64,000 nucleotides of DNA from positions 2,356,001 through 2,420,000 of the forward strand of contig NZ_CP021731.1 in NCBI RefSeq assembly GCF_003628555.1, read 5' to 3'. Positions 36,164 through 45,797 of this stretch are shown one piece after another. Each line of letters opens with the position of its first letter. Position 1 is the first letter of the stretch. Source of the stretch: Azoarcus sp. DN11. GTDB lineage: Bacteria > Pseudomonadota > Gammaproteobacteria > Burkholderiales > Rhodocyclaceae. The notes under the pieces were generated by a model. The model saw only the letters and a program-made list of their open reading frames with translations, made no database searches and was not told where the DNA came from. The translations under genes were made by a program, and so were the position numbers.

Positions 36164-37022
36164 TTTCCTGCCACTCGGTGAATGGGCCGAGAAAATCGTC
36201 AATTTCATCGTCAAGAACGATCACGGGGTGCTGGCCGGCCTCGGCGACGTGGTCGGTCAAATGACCGAACTGACCGAAGGCTTCCTGCATCTGATCCCCG
36301 ACTGGCTCCTCGCGAGTGTGTTCGTCGCGCTGGGATTCTGGCGTATCGGCTGGAAGTTCGCCGTCGTTGCCGCCGGGGCGCTTCTTGTCATCATCGGCAC
36401 GGGCTTCTGGCAAGCGACGATGGCGACGCTCGCGCTGATCATCTCGTCGACGCTCATCAGCCTGCTGGTGGGCATACCGCTGGGCATCGCGGCTGCCCTC
36501 AACCGCCGCGTCAATTATCTGCTGCGGCCGGTGCTGGACTTCATGCAGACGATGCCGGCGTTCGTGTACCTCATCCCCGCCGCGATGCTGTTCGGCCTCG
36601 GCCGCGTGCCGGCCGTCCTCGCGACGGTGATCTTCGCGATGCCGCCCGTAGTGCGCCTGACCGCGCTCGGCATCCGCCAGGTGAACAAGGAGCAGGTCGA
36701 AGCCGGCATCACCTTCGGCTGCACGCCGCTGCAGGTCCTGCTGAAGATCCAGATTCCCGGCGCGCTGCCGTCGATCATGGCGGGCGTGAACCAGACGATC
36801 ATGATGGCGCTGTCGATGGTCATCATCGCGTCGATGGTCGGTGGCGGTGGCCTGGGCAACAACGTGCTCGCCAGTATCCAGCGCCTCGACATCGGGCTGG
36901 GTTTCGAGTCCGGCCTCGCCGTGGTGCTGCTCGCGATCATTCTCGACCGTCTCACCGAGAGCTTCGGTGTGCCGAAGGAAGAGCGCATCGCACGCAGGAA
37001 AAGCCAGGGTCACGAGTCCTGA
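36156..37022 (+). CDS. proW: Glycine betaine/proline-type ABC transporter permease (ProW-like)
   Basis: 288 aa, six or seven hydrophobic helices. The EAA-type coupling loop lies in KEQVEAGITFGCTPLQVLLKIQIPGALP. The TFGC segment and PVLDFMQTMPAFVYLIPAAMLFG are typical of ProW/OpuAB. It overlaps proV by eight bases. It ends before a strong hairpin (37030-37062) and converges with the GlxA-type regulator. Confidence 0.92.
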   Translation: MHDFLPLGEWAEKIVNFIVKNDHGVLAGLGDVVGQMTELTEGFLHLIPDWLLASVFVALGFWRIGWKFAVVAAGALLVIIGTGFWQATMATLALIISSTLISLLVGIPLGIAAALNRRVNYLLRPVLDFMQTMPAFVYLIPAAMLFGLGRVPAVLATVIFAMPPVVRLTALGIRQVNKEQVEAGITFGCTPLQVLLKIQIPGALPSIMAGVNQTIMMALSMVIIASMVGGGGLGNNVLASIQRLDIGLGFESGLAVVLLAIILDRLTESFGVPKEERIARRKSQGHES

Positions 37023-37029
37023 CCGCCGG

Positions 37030-37062
37030 GTGCCCGGGGCGCTTCATCTGCGCCGGGCACCG
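37030..37062. terminator. Hairpin between convergent proW and GlxA-type regulator 2
   Basis: Stem GGTGCCCGGGGCGC / GCGCCGGGCACC, loop TTCATCT. No strong T-tract follows, so this is either a weak bidirectional terminator or an mRNA 3' stabiliser. Confidence 0.5.
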
Positions 37063-37105
37063 CGATGCTACATGCCCTTTACGCCGCGATCCGCGGGCCG
37101 GCGCA

Positions 37106-38122
37106 TCACGCTGCCAGGTCGTGCTCCGCGGTCGCGGTGCGCTGCTGCGATTCGACGTCCGCCGTTCCCTGTGGCCAGCGCTCGCCGCTCGGCGGCTTGC
37201 CGAACAGCGCGCGGTAGCACTTGCTGAAGTGGCAGGCGGACTGGAAGCCGCAGGCGACCGTGATGTTCGTGATGGACATCTGCGTCTGCATCAGCAGTTC
37301 GCGCGCACGGCGCAGCCGCAATTCGAGGTAGTAGTGGCTGGGGGTCACCTGCAGAGCCTCGCGGAACAGGCGCTGCAAATGGCGCTGGGAGAGCCCAGCT
37401 AGTTGCGACAAGTCCTCCAGCGACAGCGGCTCCTCGATGTTGGCCTCCATCAGCGCGGCCACCTCCACCAGTGCCCTGCGGTTGCATCCCGCCCGTGCGG
37501 CCAGCGGGATGTGCTGGCGATCCTTGCTGTCGCGCACCCGTTCGAGGATGAACTGCTCGGAGATCTCGGCGACCAGGGTCTTGCCGAAGCGCTCGCGCAC
37601 GACGGCCAGCATCATGTCGATGGGCGCGATGCCCCCCGTGCAGGTGATGCGGTCGCGGTCGATGACGAAGAGCTCCTCGACGAAGCGGATCTTGTCGTGG
37701 GCCTCACGCAAGGCGCTGAGGTTTTCCCAGTGGATCGTGGCGCGGTAACCGTTCAGCAGGCCGGCTTTCACCAGGGCATAGGTCCCGGTACATAGCCCGC
37801 CGAGAACCACCTTGTCGTGGGCGACGCGGCGCAACAAGGCGATCACCTTGTCATCGACGAAGCGGGTGACGTTCGTCCCGCCGCATACGAACACCATGTC
37901 GAATGGCCCCGCGTCCTCGTAGGTGCCGATCTGGGCCGGCGCCAGCCCGTTGCTGGAGGCCACGGGCTGGCCGTCAGTGCTGATCACGGACCAGCTGTAC
38001 AAGGGCTTGCCGCTGATGTGGTTGGCCATGCGCAGGACTTCGACGGCACTCGAGAACGCGATCATCGTGAACTCGTTCAGCACCAGAAAGCCGACGCGCG
38101 TCGCCGTTGGGAGTGCGGACAC
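37106..38122 (-). CDS. gbdR: GbdR-type GlxA/AraC-family regulator, copy 2
   Basis: 338 aa from a GTG at 38122, seven bases after GGAGG; the true start is therefore GTG. N-terminal DJ-1/PfpI-like domain (VGFLVLNEFTMIAFSSAVEVLRMAN, GGLCTGTYALVKAGLLNGYRATIHWEN) and C-terminal AraC HTH (LEDLSQLAGLSQRHLQRLF; ITNITVACGFQSACHFSKCYRALFG). It is divergent from gbcA, the normal arrangement for GbdR-like activators of glycine betaine demethylation. Of the three GlxA-type regulators here it is the best gbdR candidate by position. Confidence 0.8.
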   Translation of the reverse strand: MSALPTATRVGFLVLNEFTMIAFSSAVEVLRMANHISGKPLYSWSVISTDGQPVASSNGLAPAQIGTYEDAGPFDMVFVCGGTNVTRFVDDKVIALLRRVAHDKVVLGGLCTGTYALVKAGLLNGYRATIHWENLSALREAHDKIRFVEELFVIDRDRITCTGGIAPIDMMLAVVRERFGKTLVAEISEQFILERVRDSKDRQHIPLAARAGCNRRALVEVAALMEANIEEPLSLEDLSQLAGLSQRHLQRLFREALQVTPSHYYLELRLRRARELLMQTQMSITNITVACGFQSACHFSKCYRALFGKPPSGERWPQGTADVESQQRTATAEHDLAA

Positions 38123-38471
38123 TTCGGGCCTCCAGTCTCAGCGTCGCGATCGGGGCGCGGAAGATCTCGGCGCCGCGGCCGGGTGGAAGTCGAACATCGT
38201 TGTCTCCTGTCGGTGGTCCTTGCGCTTCACGCCCTGAAAGGTGGCGTGGCGCCGGCGCTGTGCGCTGCACGGATCGAGTTATATGGCTGTAAACATAGCG
38301 TCTTCCCCTTGCCTTGGCCAGTGCCGGCCATGGCTTCACTTCGGCGAAGGAATGCCCGGCCAAGGAAGCCCGATGTCGGAATTGAATGGGATTGCGTCGA
38401 CAAAGCACAAATGCGCCCGAGCGGCCTGCGGGAACATTGCCTCAACGTTTCTGCACCGAAGAGGAAAGGAC
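38123..38471. promoter_or_regulatory. Divergent control region between gbdR-like gene and gbcA
   Basis: 349 bases without a gene. Two inverted features are visible: CACGCC-N9-GGCGTG (38228-38248), and TGTCG at 38374-38378 with CGACA at 38398-38402, about 70 bases before the gbcA start. The second uses the same half-site as the operator upstream of porin 1. A likely AGGAAAGGA ribosome binding site precedes gbcA. Confidence 0.45.
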
Positions 38472-39713
38472 ATGAAAGTGAGCAACCGGGTGAGGGAACT
38501 CCTCGCCGCCCGCCGTCCCGGCCACAGCCTGGACGCGCAGTTCTACACGAGCCAGGAGATCTTCGACCTCGATATGGAGGCCATCTTCGCGCGGCACTGG
38601 ATCTACGTCGGCGTCGAACCCGACATCCCGGAGCCGGGCGACTATTTCACCGTCAAGCTGGGCCGCGCCTCGGTCGTTGTCTTGCGCAACGACGACATGG
38701 AGCTGCGCGCCTTCCACAACGTCTGCCGCCATCGCGGCGCGCAGTTGTGCAACGCCCACAAGGGCAGCGTCGGCAACCTGGTGTGCCCGTACCACCAGTG
38801 GACCTACGACCTGTCCGGCAAGCTGATCTACGCCGAGCACATGGGCGAGGACTTCGACCCTTCCGGGCGAGGACTGAAGCGCGTGCATGTCGAAAGCGTC
38901 GCGGGCCTGATCTTCGTCTGCCTGGCCGAGCATCCACCCGAAGACTTCGCTCAGATGCGCGAAGAGATGTCGCGCTACCTCACGCCGCACCGGCTGACCG
39001 ACTGCAAGATCGCCGTGCAGGACGAGATCGTCGAGGCCGGCAACTGGAAGCTGGTGATGGAGAACAATCGCGAGTGCTATCACTGCGTGGCCAATCATCC
39101 GGAGCTGACCGTTTCGCTCTACGAGTACGGTTTCGGCTACCAGCCTTCCTCGTCGAACATCGGGCAGGTCCAGGCCTTCCGTGACCTGACCGAGCGCGAA
39201 CACGCACGCTGGCAGGCGGCAGGGCTCGAGTCGGCCGAGATCGACGAGCTGGACAGCCGCGTCACGGGTTTCCGCACGCAGCGCTTGCCGCTGGACAAGG
39301 CCGGCGAATCGCAGACGATGGACGCCAGGGTCGCCTGCCAGAAGCTCCTCGGCCACTTGAGCCAGCGCAACCTCGGCGGGCTGTCGTTCTGGACCCAGCC
39401 CAACTCCTGGCACCACTTCATGAGCGACCACATCGTGACCTTCACGGTGCTGCCGATCGACGCGGATCACACCCTCGTGCGCACGAAGTGGCTGGTGCAC
39501 AAGGACGCCGTCGAAGGGCGGGATTACGACCCTGCGAATCTCACCGCGGTGTGGCGCGCGACCAACCAGCAGGACCGCGAGCTGGTCGAGATGTCCCAGC
39601 GCGGCATCGCCGATCCGGCCTACGAACCGGGCCCGTATTCGCCCTACACCGAGGAGCTGGTCGAGAAGTTCGCCGGCTGGTACGTGGGGCGTTTGCAGGC
39701 GGCAGCGGAGTGA
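38472..39713 (+). CDS. gbcA: Glycine betaine monooxygenase, Rieske oxygenase subunit
   Basis: 413 aa from ATG 38472 (GAGGAAAGGA upstream). Rieske motif C85-R-H87 ... C105-P-Y-H108 binds the 2Fe-2S centre. The catalytic domain has the mononuclear iron region ENNRECYHCVANHPEL with His204 and His209, and a late NQQDRELVE block with the likely acidic ligand. It hydroxylates a methyl of glycine betaine, releasing formaldehyde and dimethylglycine, and needs O2 and electrons from GbcB. gbcB starts six bases after the stop. Confidence 0.92.
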   Translation: MKVSNRVRELLAARRPGHSLDAQFYTSQEIFDLDMEAIFARHWIYVGVEPDIPEPGDYFTVKLGRASVVVLRNDDMELRAFHNVCRHRGAQLCNAHKGSVGNLVCPYHQWTYDLSGKLIYAEHMGEDFDPSGRGLKRVHVESVAGLIFVCLAEHPPEDFAQMREEMSRYLTPHRLTDCKIAVQDEIVEAGNWKLVMENNRECYHCVANHPELTVSLYEYGFGYQPSSSNIGQVQAFRDLTEREHARWQAAGLESAEIDELDSRVTGFRTQRLPLDKAGESQTMDARVACQKLLGHLSQRNLGGLSFWTQPNSWHHFMSDHIVTFTVLPIDADHTLVRTKWLVHKDAVEGRDYDPANLTAVWRATNQQDRELVEMSQRGIADPAYEPGPYSPYTEELVEKFAGWYVGRLQAAAE

Positions 39714-39718
39714 CCGGC

Positions 39719-40819
39719 ATGAACGGACCGATCACTCGTGACATCCCGCTCGCCGTGCCGTCGCTGTGGAACGCGGAGGACGACGACGTCCTGATCTGCT
39801 GTCAGGTGCGTCAGGAGACGCACGACGTCAAGAGCTTCATCCTTCGCCCGTGGCGTCCCGGCCTGGTGCGCTTCCTCCCCGGCCAGTTCCTCACGCTGGA
39901 ACTGGAAATCGACGGCGAGGCGGTCAACCGCTGCTATACGATCTCCTCGCCGCCGACGCGCCCCGACACCCTGTCGATCACGGTCAAGCGCGTGCCCGGC
40001 GGCCGCGTCTCCAACTGGCTGCACGACCACCTCAGCGCGGGCATGAGCGTGCGCGCCCTGGGGCCAAGTGGCGACTTCGCATGCGCGCTGCACCCGGCGG
40101 GCAAGTACCTGTTCCTTTCCGGCGGCTCGGGGATCACACCGCTGATGTCCATGTCGCGCAGCTTCCACGACCTGGGCGAGGACCGCGACGTCGTCTTCGT
40201 GCACAGCGCTCGCACTCCCGCGGACATCGTCTTCCGCCGCGAGCTGGGCCTGCTCGCCGCCAACCAGCCGGGCTTCCGTACCGCCTTCGTCTGCGAAGGG
40301 CGCGGCAGCGAAGCCGAATGGGCGTCGCCCACCGGCTACCTCGACCTGCCGCTGCTCAAGCGGATCGCCCCCGATTTCGTCGAGCGTGAAGTGTTCTGCT
40401 GCGGGCCGGCGCCCTACATGGCTGCCGTGCGCGCCCTGCTGGCCGAGGGCGGTTTCGACATGAAGCGCTACCACGAGGAAAGCTTTAGTTTTGCCGACAC
40501 GCCGGGCGAAAGCGGGGAGGGCGCCGGCACCTCGGAAACGACGACGGGCGACGCGGCATGTTTCACCGTCGAGTTCACCAAGAGCGGCCGCAGCGTGGTC
40601 TGCGCCCCCGACCAGAAGCTCCTCGACGCGGCGCGCGCGGCGGGCCTGCGGCTGCCGTCATCCTGCGCCAAGGGCATGTGCGGCACCTGCAAGTCCCGTC
40701 TCGTCTCCGGCGAGGTGGACATGGCCCACGGCGGCGGCATTCGCCAGCGCGAGATCGATCAGGGCTTCATCCTGCCCTGCTGCAGTACGCCGCGGAGCGA
40801 CCTGGTGATCGAGCGATAA
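39719..40819 (+). CDS. gbcB: Glycine betaine monooxygenase, ferredoxin reductase subunit
   Basis: 366 aa from ATG 39719. FAD-binding domain (RCYTISSPPTRPD), NAD(P)-binding domain (FLSGGSGITPLMSM, FCCGPAPYM) and a C-terminal plant-type 2Fe-2S ferredoxin domain with C-x4-C-x2-C in SCAKGMCGTC plus a distal Cys in LPCCST. It passes NAD(P)H electrons to GbcA. Partner and order match PA5410/PA5411 of Pseudomonas. Confidence 0.92.
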   Translation: MNGPITRDIPLAVPSLWNAEDDDVLICCQVRQETHDVKSFILRPWRPGLVRFLPGQFLTLELEIDGEAVNRCYTISSPPTRPDTLSITVKRVPGGRVSNWLHDHLSAGMSVRALGPSGDFACALHPAGKYLFLSGGSGITPLMSMSRSFHDLGEDRDVVFVHSARTPADIVFRRELGLLAANQPGFRTAFVCEGRGSEAEWASPTGYLDLPLLKRIAPDFVEREVFCCGPAPYMAAVRALLAEGGFDMKRYHEESFSFADTPGESGEGAGTSETTTGDAACFTVEFTKSGRSVVCAPDQKLLDAARAAGLRLPSSCAKGMCGTCKSRLVSGEVDMAHGGGIRQREIDQGFILPCCSTPRSDLVIER

Positions 40820-40845
40820 CGGCCGCAGCGCTCCGTTCGTCGTTC

Positions 40846-41484
40846 TCACTCTGCATCGGGCTGGGCGGCGGGTGCGGCGCGTTGGAAGGCGTCCAGCGTC
40901 ATGCAGCGCTCGAAGATCTCCATCACGGTCGGCACGTGGTCGAGGTGGCAGTCGAAGCGCTGGGCGTTGAAGATCTGCGGCACCAGGCAGCAGTCAGCCA
41001 GGGTCGGCGTGTCGCCGTGGCAGAAGGCGCCGGCGGGCCGATCGGCGAGCAGACGCTCCACGGTGGCCAGGCCTTGCTCCGCCCAGTGGTGGTACCAGGC
41101 ATTCTTGGCGTCTTCGCCCACCCCCAGGGTCTGCTTCAGATACTTCAGGACCGAGAGGTTGTTGAGCGGATGGATCTCACAGGCGATCGTCTGAGCGATG
41201 GCCCGGATGCGCGCGCGGCCGGCGGCGTCGCCGGGCAGCAATGACGGATCGGGATAGACCTCATCCAGATATTCGATGATCGCGATCGATTGGGTGAGAA
41301 CCTCGCCTTCATCGACGAGGGCCGGAACCAGCCCGGCCGGGTTGACGGCGAGGTAGCCCGCGTCCCGCTGCTCGCCCCTGACGAGATGCACGGGCACGGT
41401 TTCGTACTCGAGCCCCTTGAGATTGAGGGCGATGCGCACCCGGAAGGAGGCCGAACTGCGGAAATAGCTGTAAAGCGAGCGCAT
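40846..41484 (-). CDS. maiA: Maleylacetoacetate isomerase (zeta-class glutathione transferase)
   Basis: 212 aa from MRSLYSYFRSSASFRVRIAL, which carries the SSC/SSA-type catalytic motif with Ser10-Ser11 of zeta GSTs. Thioredoxin-like N-terminal domain with VNPAGLVPALVDEGEVLTQSIAI, helical C-terminal domain with PTLADCCLVPQIFNAQRFD. It isomerises maleylacetoacetate, or maleylpyruvate in gentisate pathways, using glutathione. It lies just downstream of the fumarylacetoacetase gene. Confidence 0.88.
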   Translation of the reverse strand: MRSLYSYFRSSASFRVRIALNLKGLEYETVPVHLVRGEQRDAGYLAVNPAGLVPALVDEGEVLTQSIAIIEYLDEVYPDPSLLPGDAAGRARIRAIAQTIACEIHPLNNLSVLKYLKQTLGVGEDAKNAWYHHWAEQGLATVERLLADRPAGAFCHGDTPTLADCCLVPQIFNAQRFDCHLDHVPTVMEIFERCMTLDAFQRAAPAAQPDAE

Positions 41485-41495
41485 ATCAATCCTGG

Positions 41496-42812
41496 TCACA
41501 CGAGTGCGGGCAGCACGCGCCCGACCACTTCGCCGAAGCCGATGCGCGCCGCGCCGGGCTTCTCGCACCAGCCACGCATCACCACCGCATCCCCGTCCTC
41601 GAGGAAGGTCCGGGTTTGACCGTTCGGCAGGACGAGCGGCTGCTTGCCGCCGAAGGTGAGTTCCAGCAGCGATCCGGCTTCCTCGGGCGTGGGCCCGGAC
41701 TCCGTGCCGCTGCCCAGCAGGTCGCCGGGCTGCAGGTTGCAGCCGTTGACCGTGTGGTGCGCCACCATCTGGGCGATGGTCCAGTAGGCGTGCCGGAAGC
41801 TCGTCTGCGACAGGGGTGCGGGGGCCTGGCCGGCTTCGCGCATCTGCGCCGTCTCGACCAGCACCTGGAGCCGGATGTCGAGTGCACCTTTGGCGCGGTT
41901 GGCGCCCGATTCCAGATAGGGCAGGGGCTGCGGATCCTCCGCCGGACGGGTCCATTCCACCCGAAAAGGAGCCAGCGCCTCCAGCGTGACGATCCAGGGC
42001 GAGATCGTGGTGGCGAAGTTCTTGGAGAGGAACGGCCCCAAGGGTTGGTACTCCCAAGCCTGGAGGTCGCGGGCCGACCAGTCGTTGAGGAGGCACAAGC
42101 CGAAGACGTGGGCCTCCGCCTCGTCGATGCCGATGCGGCTGCCGCGCTCGTTGCCGGTGCCGACGAACACGCCCAACTCCAGCTCGTAGTCGAGGCGCTT
42201 GCTGGGGCCGAAGACCGGCGTTGCGGCGCCGGCCGGCAGGGTCTGACCCACGGGCCGGGGAAAGCTCTGGCCCGAGACCTCGATGGACGAGGCGCGGCCG
42301 TGATAGCCGATCGGCACCCACTTGTAATTGGGCAGAAGGGGGTTGTCCGGACGGAACAGGCGACCGACGCTGGTGGCGTGGTGGATGGACGTATAGAAAT
42401 CCGTGTAGTCGCCGATGTGGGCCGGGACCGTGTATTCGACCTCGGACTGGGGGACCAGGCAGGGACGCAGCGTCTGCTCCGCCGGGGAACCGGCGCGCAG
42501 GGCACGGGACAAGGCCAGACGCAGCGCCGACCACGCTGCGGGCCCCAGAGTCATGAACGGATTCAGGGTCGGACCCGAAGCTGAAGCCGCGGCGGCGGCT
42601 GCCTCTCCGGTGAACACCCCACGAGCCTGGACTGCCGCCAGGTCGACGATCTGGTCGCCGATGGCCACGCCACCCCGGAAGGCCTCATTCGAGCCGGCGC
42701 GGCGGAACACCGCGAAGGGCAGATTCTGGATGGGGAAGTCGCAGCTTGCGGCGTTGGCCGAAGCCACCCAGCTTTGCAGGCCCGCATCATGGGTTTCGTT
42801 CAGTCGCGTCAT
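41496..42812 (-). CDS. fahA: Fumarylacetoacetase
   Basis: 438 aa from ATG 42812, full FAH length with the N-terminal SH3-like domain (FPIQNLPFAVFRR) and the catalytic FAH domain: YTDFYTSIHHATSVGRLFRP, DYELELGVFVG, LLNDWSARDLQAWEYQPLGPF and GSGTESGPTPEEAGS. It cleaves fumarylacetoacetate to fumarate and acetoacetate in the homogentisate pathway. Homogentisate dioxygenase is not visible in the window. Gap to maiA is 11 bases. Confidence 0.92.
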   Translation of the reverse strand: MTRLNETHDAGLQSWVASANAASCDFPIQNLPFAVFRRAGSNEAFRGGVAIGDQIVDLAAVQARGVFTGEAAAAAASASGPTLNPFMTLGPAAWSALRLALSRALRAGSPAEQTLRPCLVPQSEVEYTVPAHIGDYTDFYTSIHHATSVGRLFRPDNPLLPNYKWVPIGYHGRASSIEVSGQSFPRPVGQTLPAGAATPVFGPSKRLDYELELGVFVGTGNERGSRIGIDEAEAHVFGLCLLNDWSARDLQAWEYQPLGPFLSKNFATTISPWIVTLEALAPFRVEWTRPAEDPQPLPYLESGANRAKGALDIRLQVLVETAQMREAGQAPAPLSQTSFRHAYWTIAQMVAHHTVNGCNLQPGDLLGSGTESGPTPEEAGSLLELTFGGKQPLVLPNGQTRTFLEDGDAVVMRGWCEKPGAARIGFGEVVGRVLPALV

Positions 42813-42841
42813 CTCGGTTGCTTGGATTGGACAGAAAAGGG

Positions 42842-44203
42842 TCAGTGAGCGAGGGAACCGGCGCTGCCGACGGCTCGCGGCGACGAGCCTCGACCGGCCT
42901 TGGACATCAGCACCAGCATCAGCGCGGAAATCACGGTGGGCACCGCCATGGCGAGGAATATCTCGTTGGTGGACCAATTCAGGCGGATCAGTTCCCCGCC
43001 CAGGACCGGGCCCACGATCGAGCCGATGCGTCCGACGCCGAGGCTCCAGCCCACCCCGGTGGAGCGCAGCGCCGTCGGGTAGTAGGTTGCCGCCAGCGCA
43101 TTGACCGCCGGCTGCCCGCCAATGATGCAGAAGCCCGTCATTGTCACGACCAGGAACAGCAGCGGCAGGGCCACGCCCGGCTGACCGATCGTCGCGATCG
43201 TGACGGCAGCGAGCAGAAACGAGGGTACCAGCACCTTGATGAATCCGACGCGGTCGATCACCGGGCCCATCAGCAGGGTGCCGATGACGCCCCCGATCTG
43301 CAGCGCGGTGCCCACGAGCACGGCTGTCGAGGTGGACAGGCCGGCGCTGTTGGCGATGGTCGGCAGCCAGTTCGACAGGAAGTACAGATTGATCAGGTTC
43401 ATGAAGTTCACGACCCACAGCAGCAGCGTGATCATGGCGCGTCCCTCACGGAACAACTCGATCATGGGCACGCCGTCCTGCTTCACCTCGGGCATCGCAT
43501 AGCGGGTACGGCCATCGATCTGCACGGACGGGTCGATCTTGCGCAGGCAGGCGGCGACGCTGTCCAGACGGCGCCCCTTGAGGACCAGGAACTGCATCGA
43601 TTCGGGCACATAGACGTACATCAGCACGGCCATCGCCAACGGGATCACGCCCCCGAGATAGAAGACCGACTTCCAGCCGAAAGCGGGGATCATGGCCGCC
43701 GACAGCAGTCCGCCGAGCACCGCCCCGACAGTGAAGCCGCAGGACACCAGCATCATCAGCGTGACCTTCTTGCGCCTGGGGCTGAACTCGCCGGCCAGCG
43801 CCATGGCGTTGGGCATGATCGCGCCCAGCCCGAGGCCGGTGATGAAGCGCAGTATCTGAAGTCGCGGGATCGTCGTGACGTGCGCGGTCGCCAGCATGCA
43901 CAGCGAGAAGAAGACGGTGGCGCCGATCAGCACCGGGCGGCGGCCGATCTTGTCGGCCAGCACGCTCAGCGTCAGCGACCCGACCAGCATGCCGAAGAGG
44001 CCCGCACCGAACACGGGGCCGAGTTCCGCCTTGCTCACCCCCCACTCCTTGATGATCGCCGGCGCCACGTAGCCCATGGCCTGGACGTCGAAGCCGTCCA
44101 TGACCACGGTCAGCGCCACCATCAGCAGGATCCACACCTGCGTGCGACTGACCCGGTTCGCGTCGATCAGCGCCGGGATATCGATGGTCGTGGCGGCATT
44201 CAT
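42842..44203 (-). CDS. MFS transporter, aromatic acid:H+ symporter family
   Basis: 453 aa, twelve predicted helices. AAHS-type motifs: MDGFDVQAMGYVAPAI in helix 1, DKIGRRPVLIG between helices 2 and 3, and GxLGLGAIMPNAMAL-like pattern near helix 4. Homologues PcaK and BenK import protocatechuate or benzoate. Upstream of fahA and maiA, it probably brings in an aromatic acid feeding homogentisate or gentisate. GGGAGAT precedes the start. Confidence 0.88.
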   Translation of the reverse strand: MNAATTIDIPALIDANRVSRTQVWILLMVALTVVMDGFDVQAMGYVAPAIIKEWGVSKAELGPVFGAGLFGMLVGSLTLSVLADKIGRRPVLIGATVFFSLCMLATAHVTTIPRLQILRFITGLGLGAIMPNAMALAGEFSPRRKKVTLMMLVSCGFTVGAVLGGLLSAAMIPAFGWKSVFYLGGVIPLAMAVLMYVYVPESMQFLVLKGRRLDSVAACLRKIDPSVQIDGRTRYAMPEVKQDGVPMIELFREGRAMITLLLWVVNFMNLINLYFLSNWLPTIANSAGLSTSTAVLVGTALQIGGVIGTLLMGPVIDRVGFIKVLVPSFLLAAVTIATIGQPGVALPLLFLVVTMTGFCIIGGQPAVNALAATYYPTALRSTGVGWSLGVGRIGSIVGPVLGGELIRLNWSTNEIFLAMAVPTVISALMLVLMSKAGRGSSPRAVGSAGSLAH

Positions 44204-44685
44204 GCTTTATCTCCCTGCAGCAAAGCGACTACCGACGCGGCGCAGCAGGCCGTGGCGACGGATTGGGAGCGCGGGCGCTCGGGGGGCAGGGAATGGCGGT
44301 GCATGGTTGTCTCCAGGTATTTTTATAGGGGCGATCAACTCCGCGACGCATTCGACGCGAACAGATCCTTTCGGTTGGCATGGCTGCGAAGCGATGCCGA
44401 CCGTTTCCGTGATGCAATTGAAACGCGGAGCATACGTGGCGACAAACGGTCTTTTCTTGTCGATTTATAAGAAAAGGCGATGAATGGGCGATTTGCGCGG
44501 CCGATAGCCATGCGTATTCCCTCGCACGCGCGACGTCGCCGCCCCCGTGCGAGCGGGGCAGGGGTCAAGCGTCGGAACGCAGGGGCCGCAGGACAGCTGC
44601 CCGACAGGGGCCGATTGACCTTCCCTACCGGGAGCGGCGCTCAGACATCCGCGTCGACTTGCGCATTGATGTGGTCGAACAGATA
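44204..44685. other. Intergenic region upstream of the MFS gene
   Basis: 482 bases with no convincing gene. It presumably holds the promoter of the MFS-fahA-maiA operon. The region ends at the Tn3-type terminal inverted repeat beginning at 44686. Confidence 0.5.
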
Positions 44686-44723
44686 GGGGTCGTCTCAGAA
44701 AATGGAAAATAAAGCACGCTAAG
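44686..44723. repeat. Tn3-family terminal inverted repeat (38 bases)
   Basis: Reads GGGGTCGTCTCAGAAAATGG then AAAATAAAGCACGCTAAG, which matches the 38-base end common to Tn3-family transposons. The stop codon of the transposase remnant (TAG on the minus strand, 44719-44721) lies inside it, as usual. The opposite end is not found near the transposase 5' end. Confidence 0.85.
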
Positions 44724-45163
44724 CCGGTTGCAACGGCCGTAGCGGCCTGAACTTCCCCGCGCCGGATCTTGGCAATGCTGCGCCAGACGTAATCGCCGGT
44801 CAGGTTAATGTGCTCCCAGCCCAGCGGCGACAGGTATTGCGACTGAGCGTCATCGACGATCTGACCGTGCCCGCGCAAGGCCTTCGCGGCTCGCTCCAGA
44901 TAGACCGTGTTCCACAGCACGACAGCGGCTGTGACCAGATTGAGGCCGCTGGCCCGGTAGCGCTGCTGCTCGAAACTGCGATCGCAGATTTCGCCGAGGC
45001 GGTTGAAGAACACGGCACGGGCCAGCGCGTTGCGCGCCTCGCCCTTGTTCAGACCGGCATGGACGCGGCGGCGCAGTTCGACGCTTTGCAGCCAGTCCAG
45101 GATGAACAGCGTGCGCTCGATACGGCCCAGCTCGCGCAGCGCCACGGCCAAGCCGTTCTGGCG
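44719..45163 (-). pseudogene. Tn3-family transposase, C-terminal fragment (frameshifted)
   Basis: Minus-strand reading gives [60 protein letters not shown] and [17 protein letters not shown], the C-terminal domain of Tn3 TnpA. Near the end an extra C in AAGATCCGGCGC (around 44763) shifts the frame; correcting it restores an ending of [12 protein letters not shown] type, with a stop inside the terminal repeat. The 5' side breaks off at about 45160 against an IS66 fragment. Non-functional. Confidence 0.85.
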
Positions 45164-45797
45164 CGGATATCTGCAAGCCCACGATTACAGCGGCTACCAC
45201 GCAAGCTTCCGTGAAGGGGTGACCCACGTCGCCTGCTGGGCCCACGCGAGGAGGAAGTACTTCGACGTGGTCAAGGCCATGCCCAGGGGGGCCCGGCCGG
45301 GGCTTGCGCATCATGCGCTGCGCCTCATCGGGCTCATCTACCGCATCGAACGGCAAATCGCCGAGGCCGACCCCGACACCCGACGGCAGCACCGACAACG
45401 GCGCACGAAACGCGTGCTCGCCTGGTTTCATTGCTGGCTGACCGCGCACGCCTCGACCCTGCTGCCCAAGTCGCCGCTGGCGAAGGCCTTCGCCTATACG
45501 CTGTCGAACTGGACAGCGCTCACCGTGTTCATCGACGACGGCAGTCTCGCCGCGGACAACAATTTGAGCGAATGCGCCATGCGTCCGGTGGCCCTGTCGC
45601 GCAAGAACTGGCTCTTCGCCGGCAGCGAGCGCGGCGGGCAGGCGGCTGCGGTACTCTTCAGCCTGATCGAGACGACACGCCTGAACGGCGTCGAGCCCTA
45701 TGCCTATCTGAAGGACGTGCTCGCGCGCATCAACGCCCACCGCGTCGATCGCCTCGAAGAACTGCTGCCGATGAACTGGACGCCCGCCGCCGTATGA
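45160..45797 (+). pseudogene. IS66-family transposase TnpC, C-terminal fragment
   Basis: About 212 residues starting [15 protein letters not shown] and including THVACWAHARRKYFDV, LAKAFAYTLSNWTALTVFIDDG, AADNNLSECAMRPVALSRKNWLFAGSERGG and PYAYLKDVLARINAHR, all typical of the C-terminal third of IS66 TnpC. Family length is over 500 residues, so the N-terminal part and the usual tnpA/tnpB are missing. The stop overlaps the next ORF by ATGA. Confidence 0.88.
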
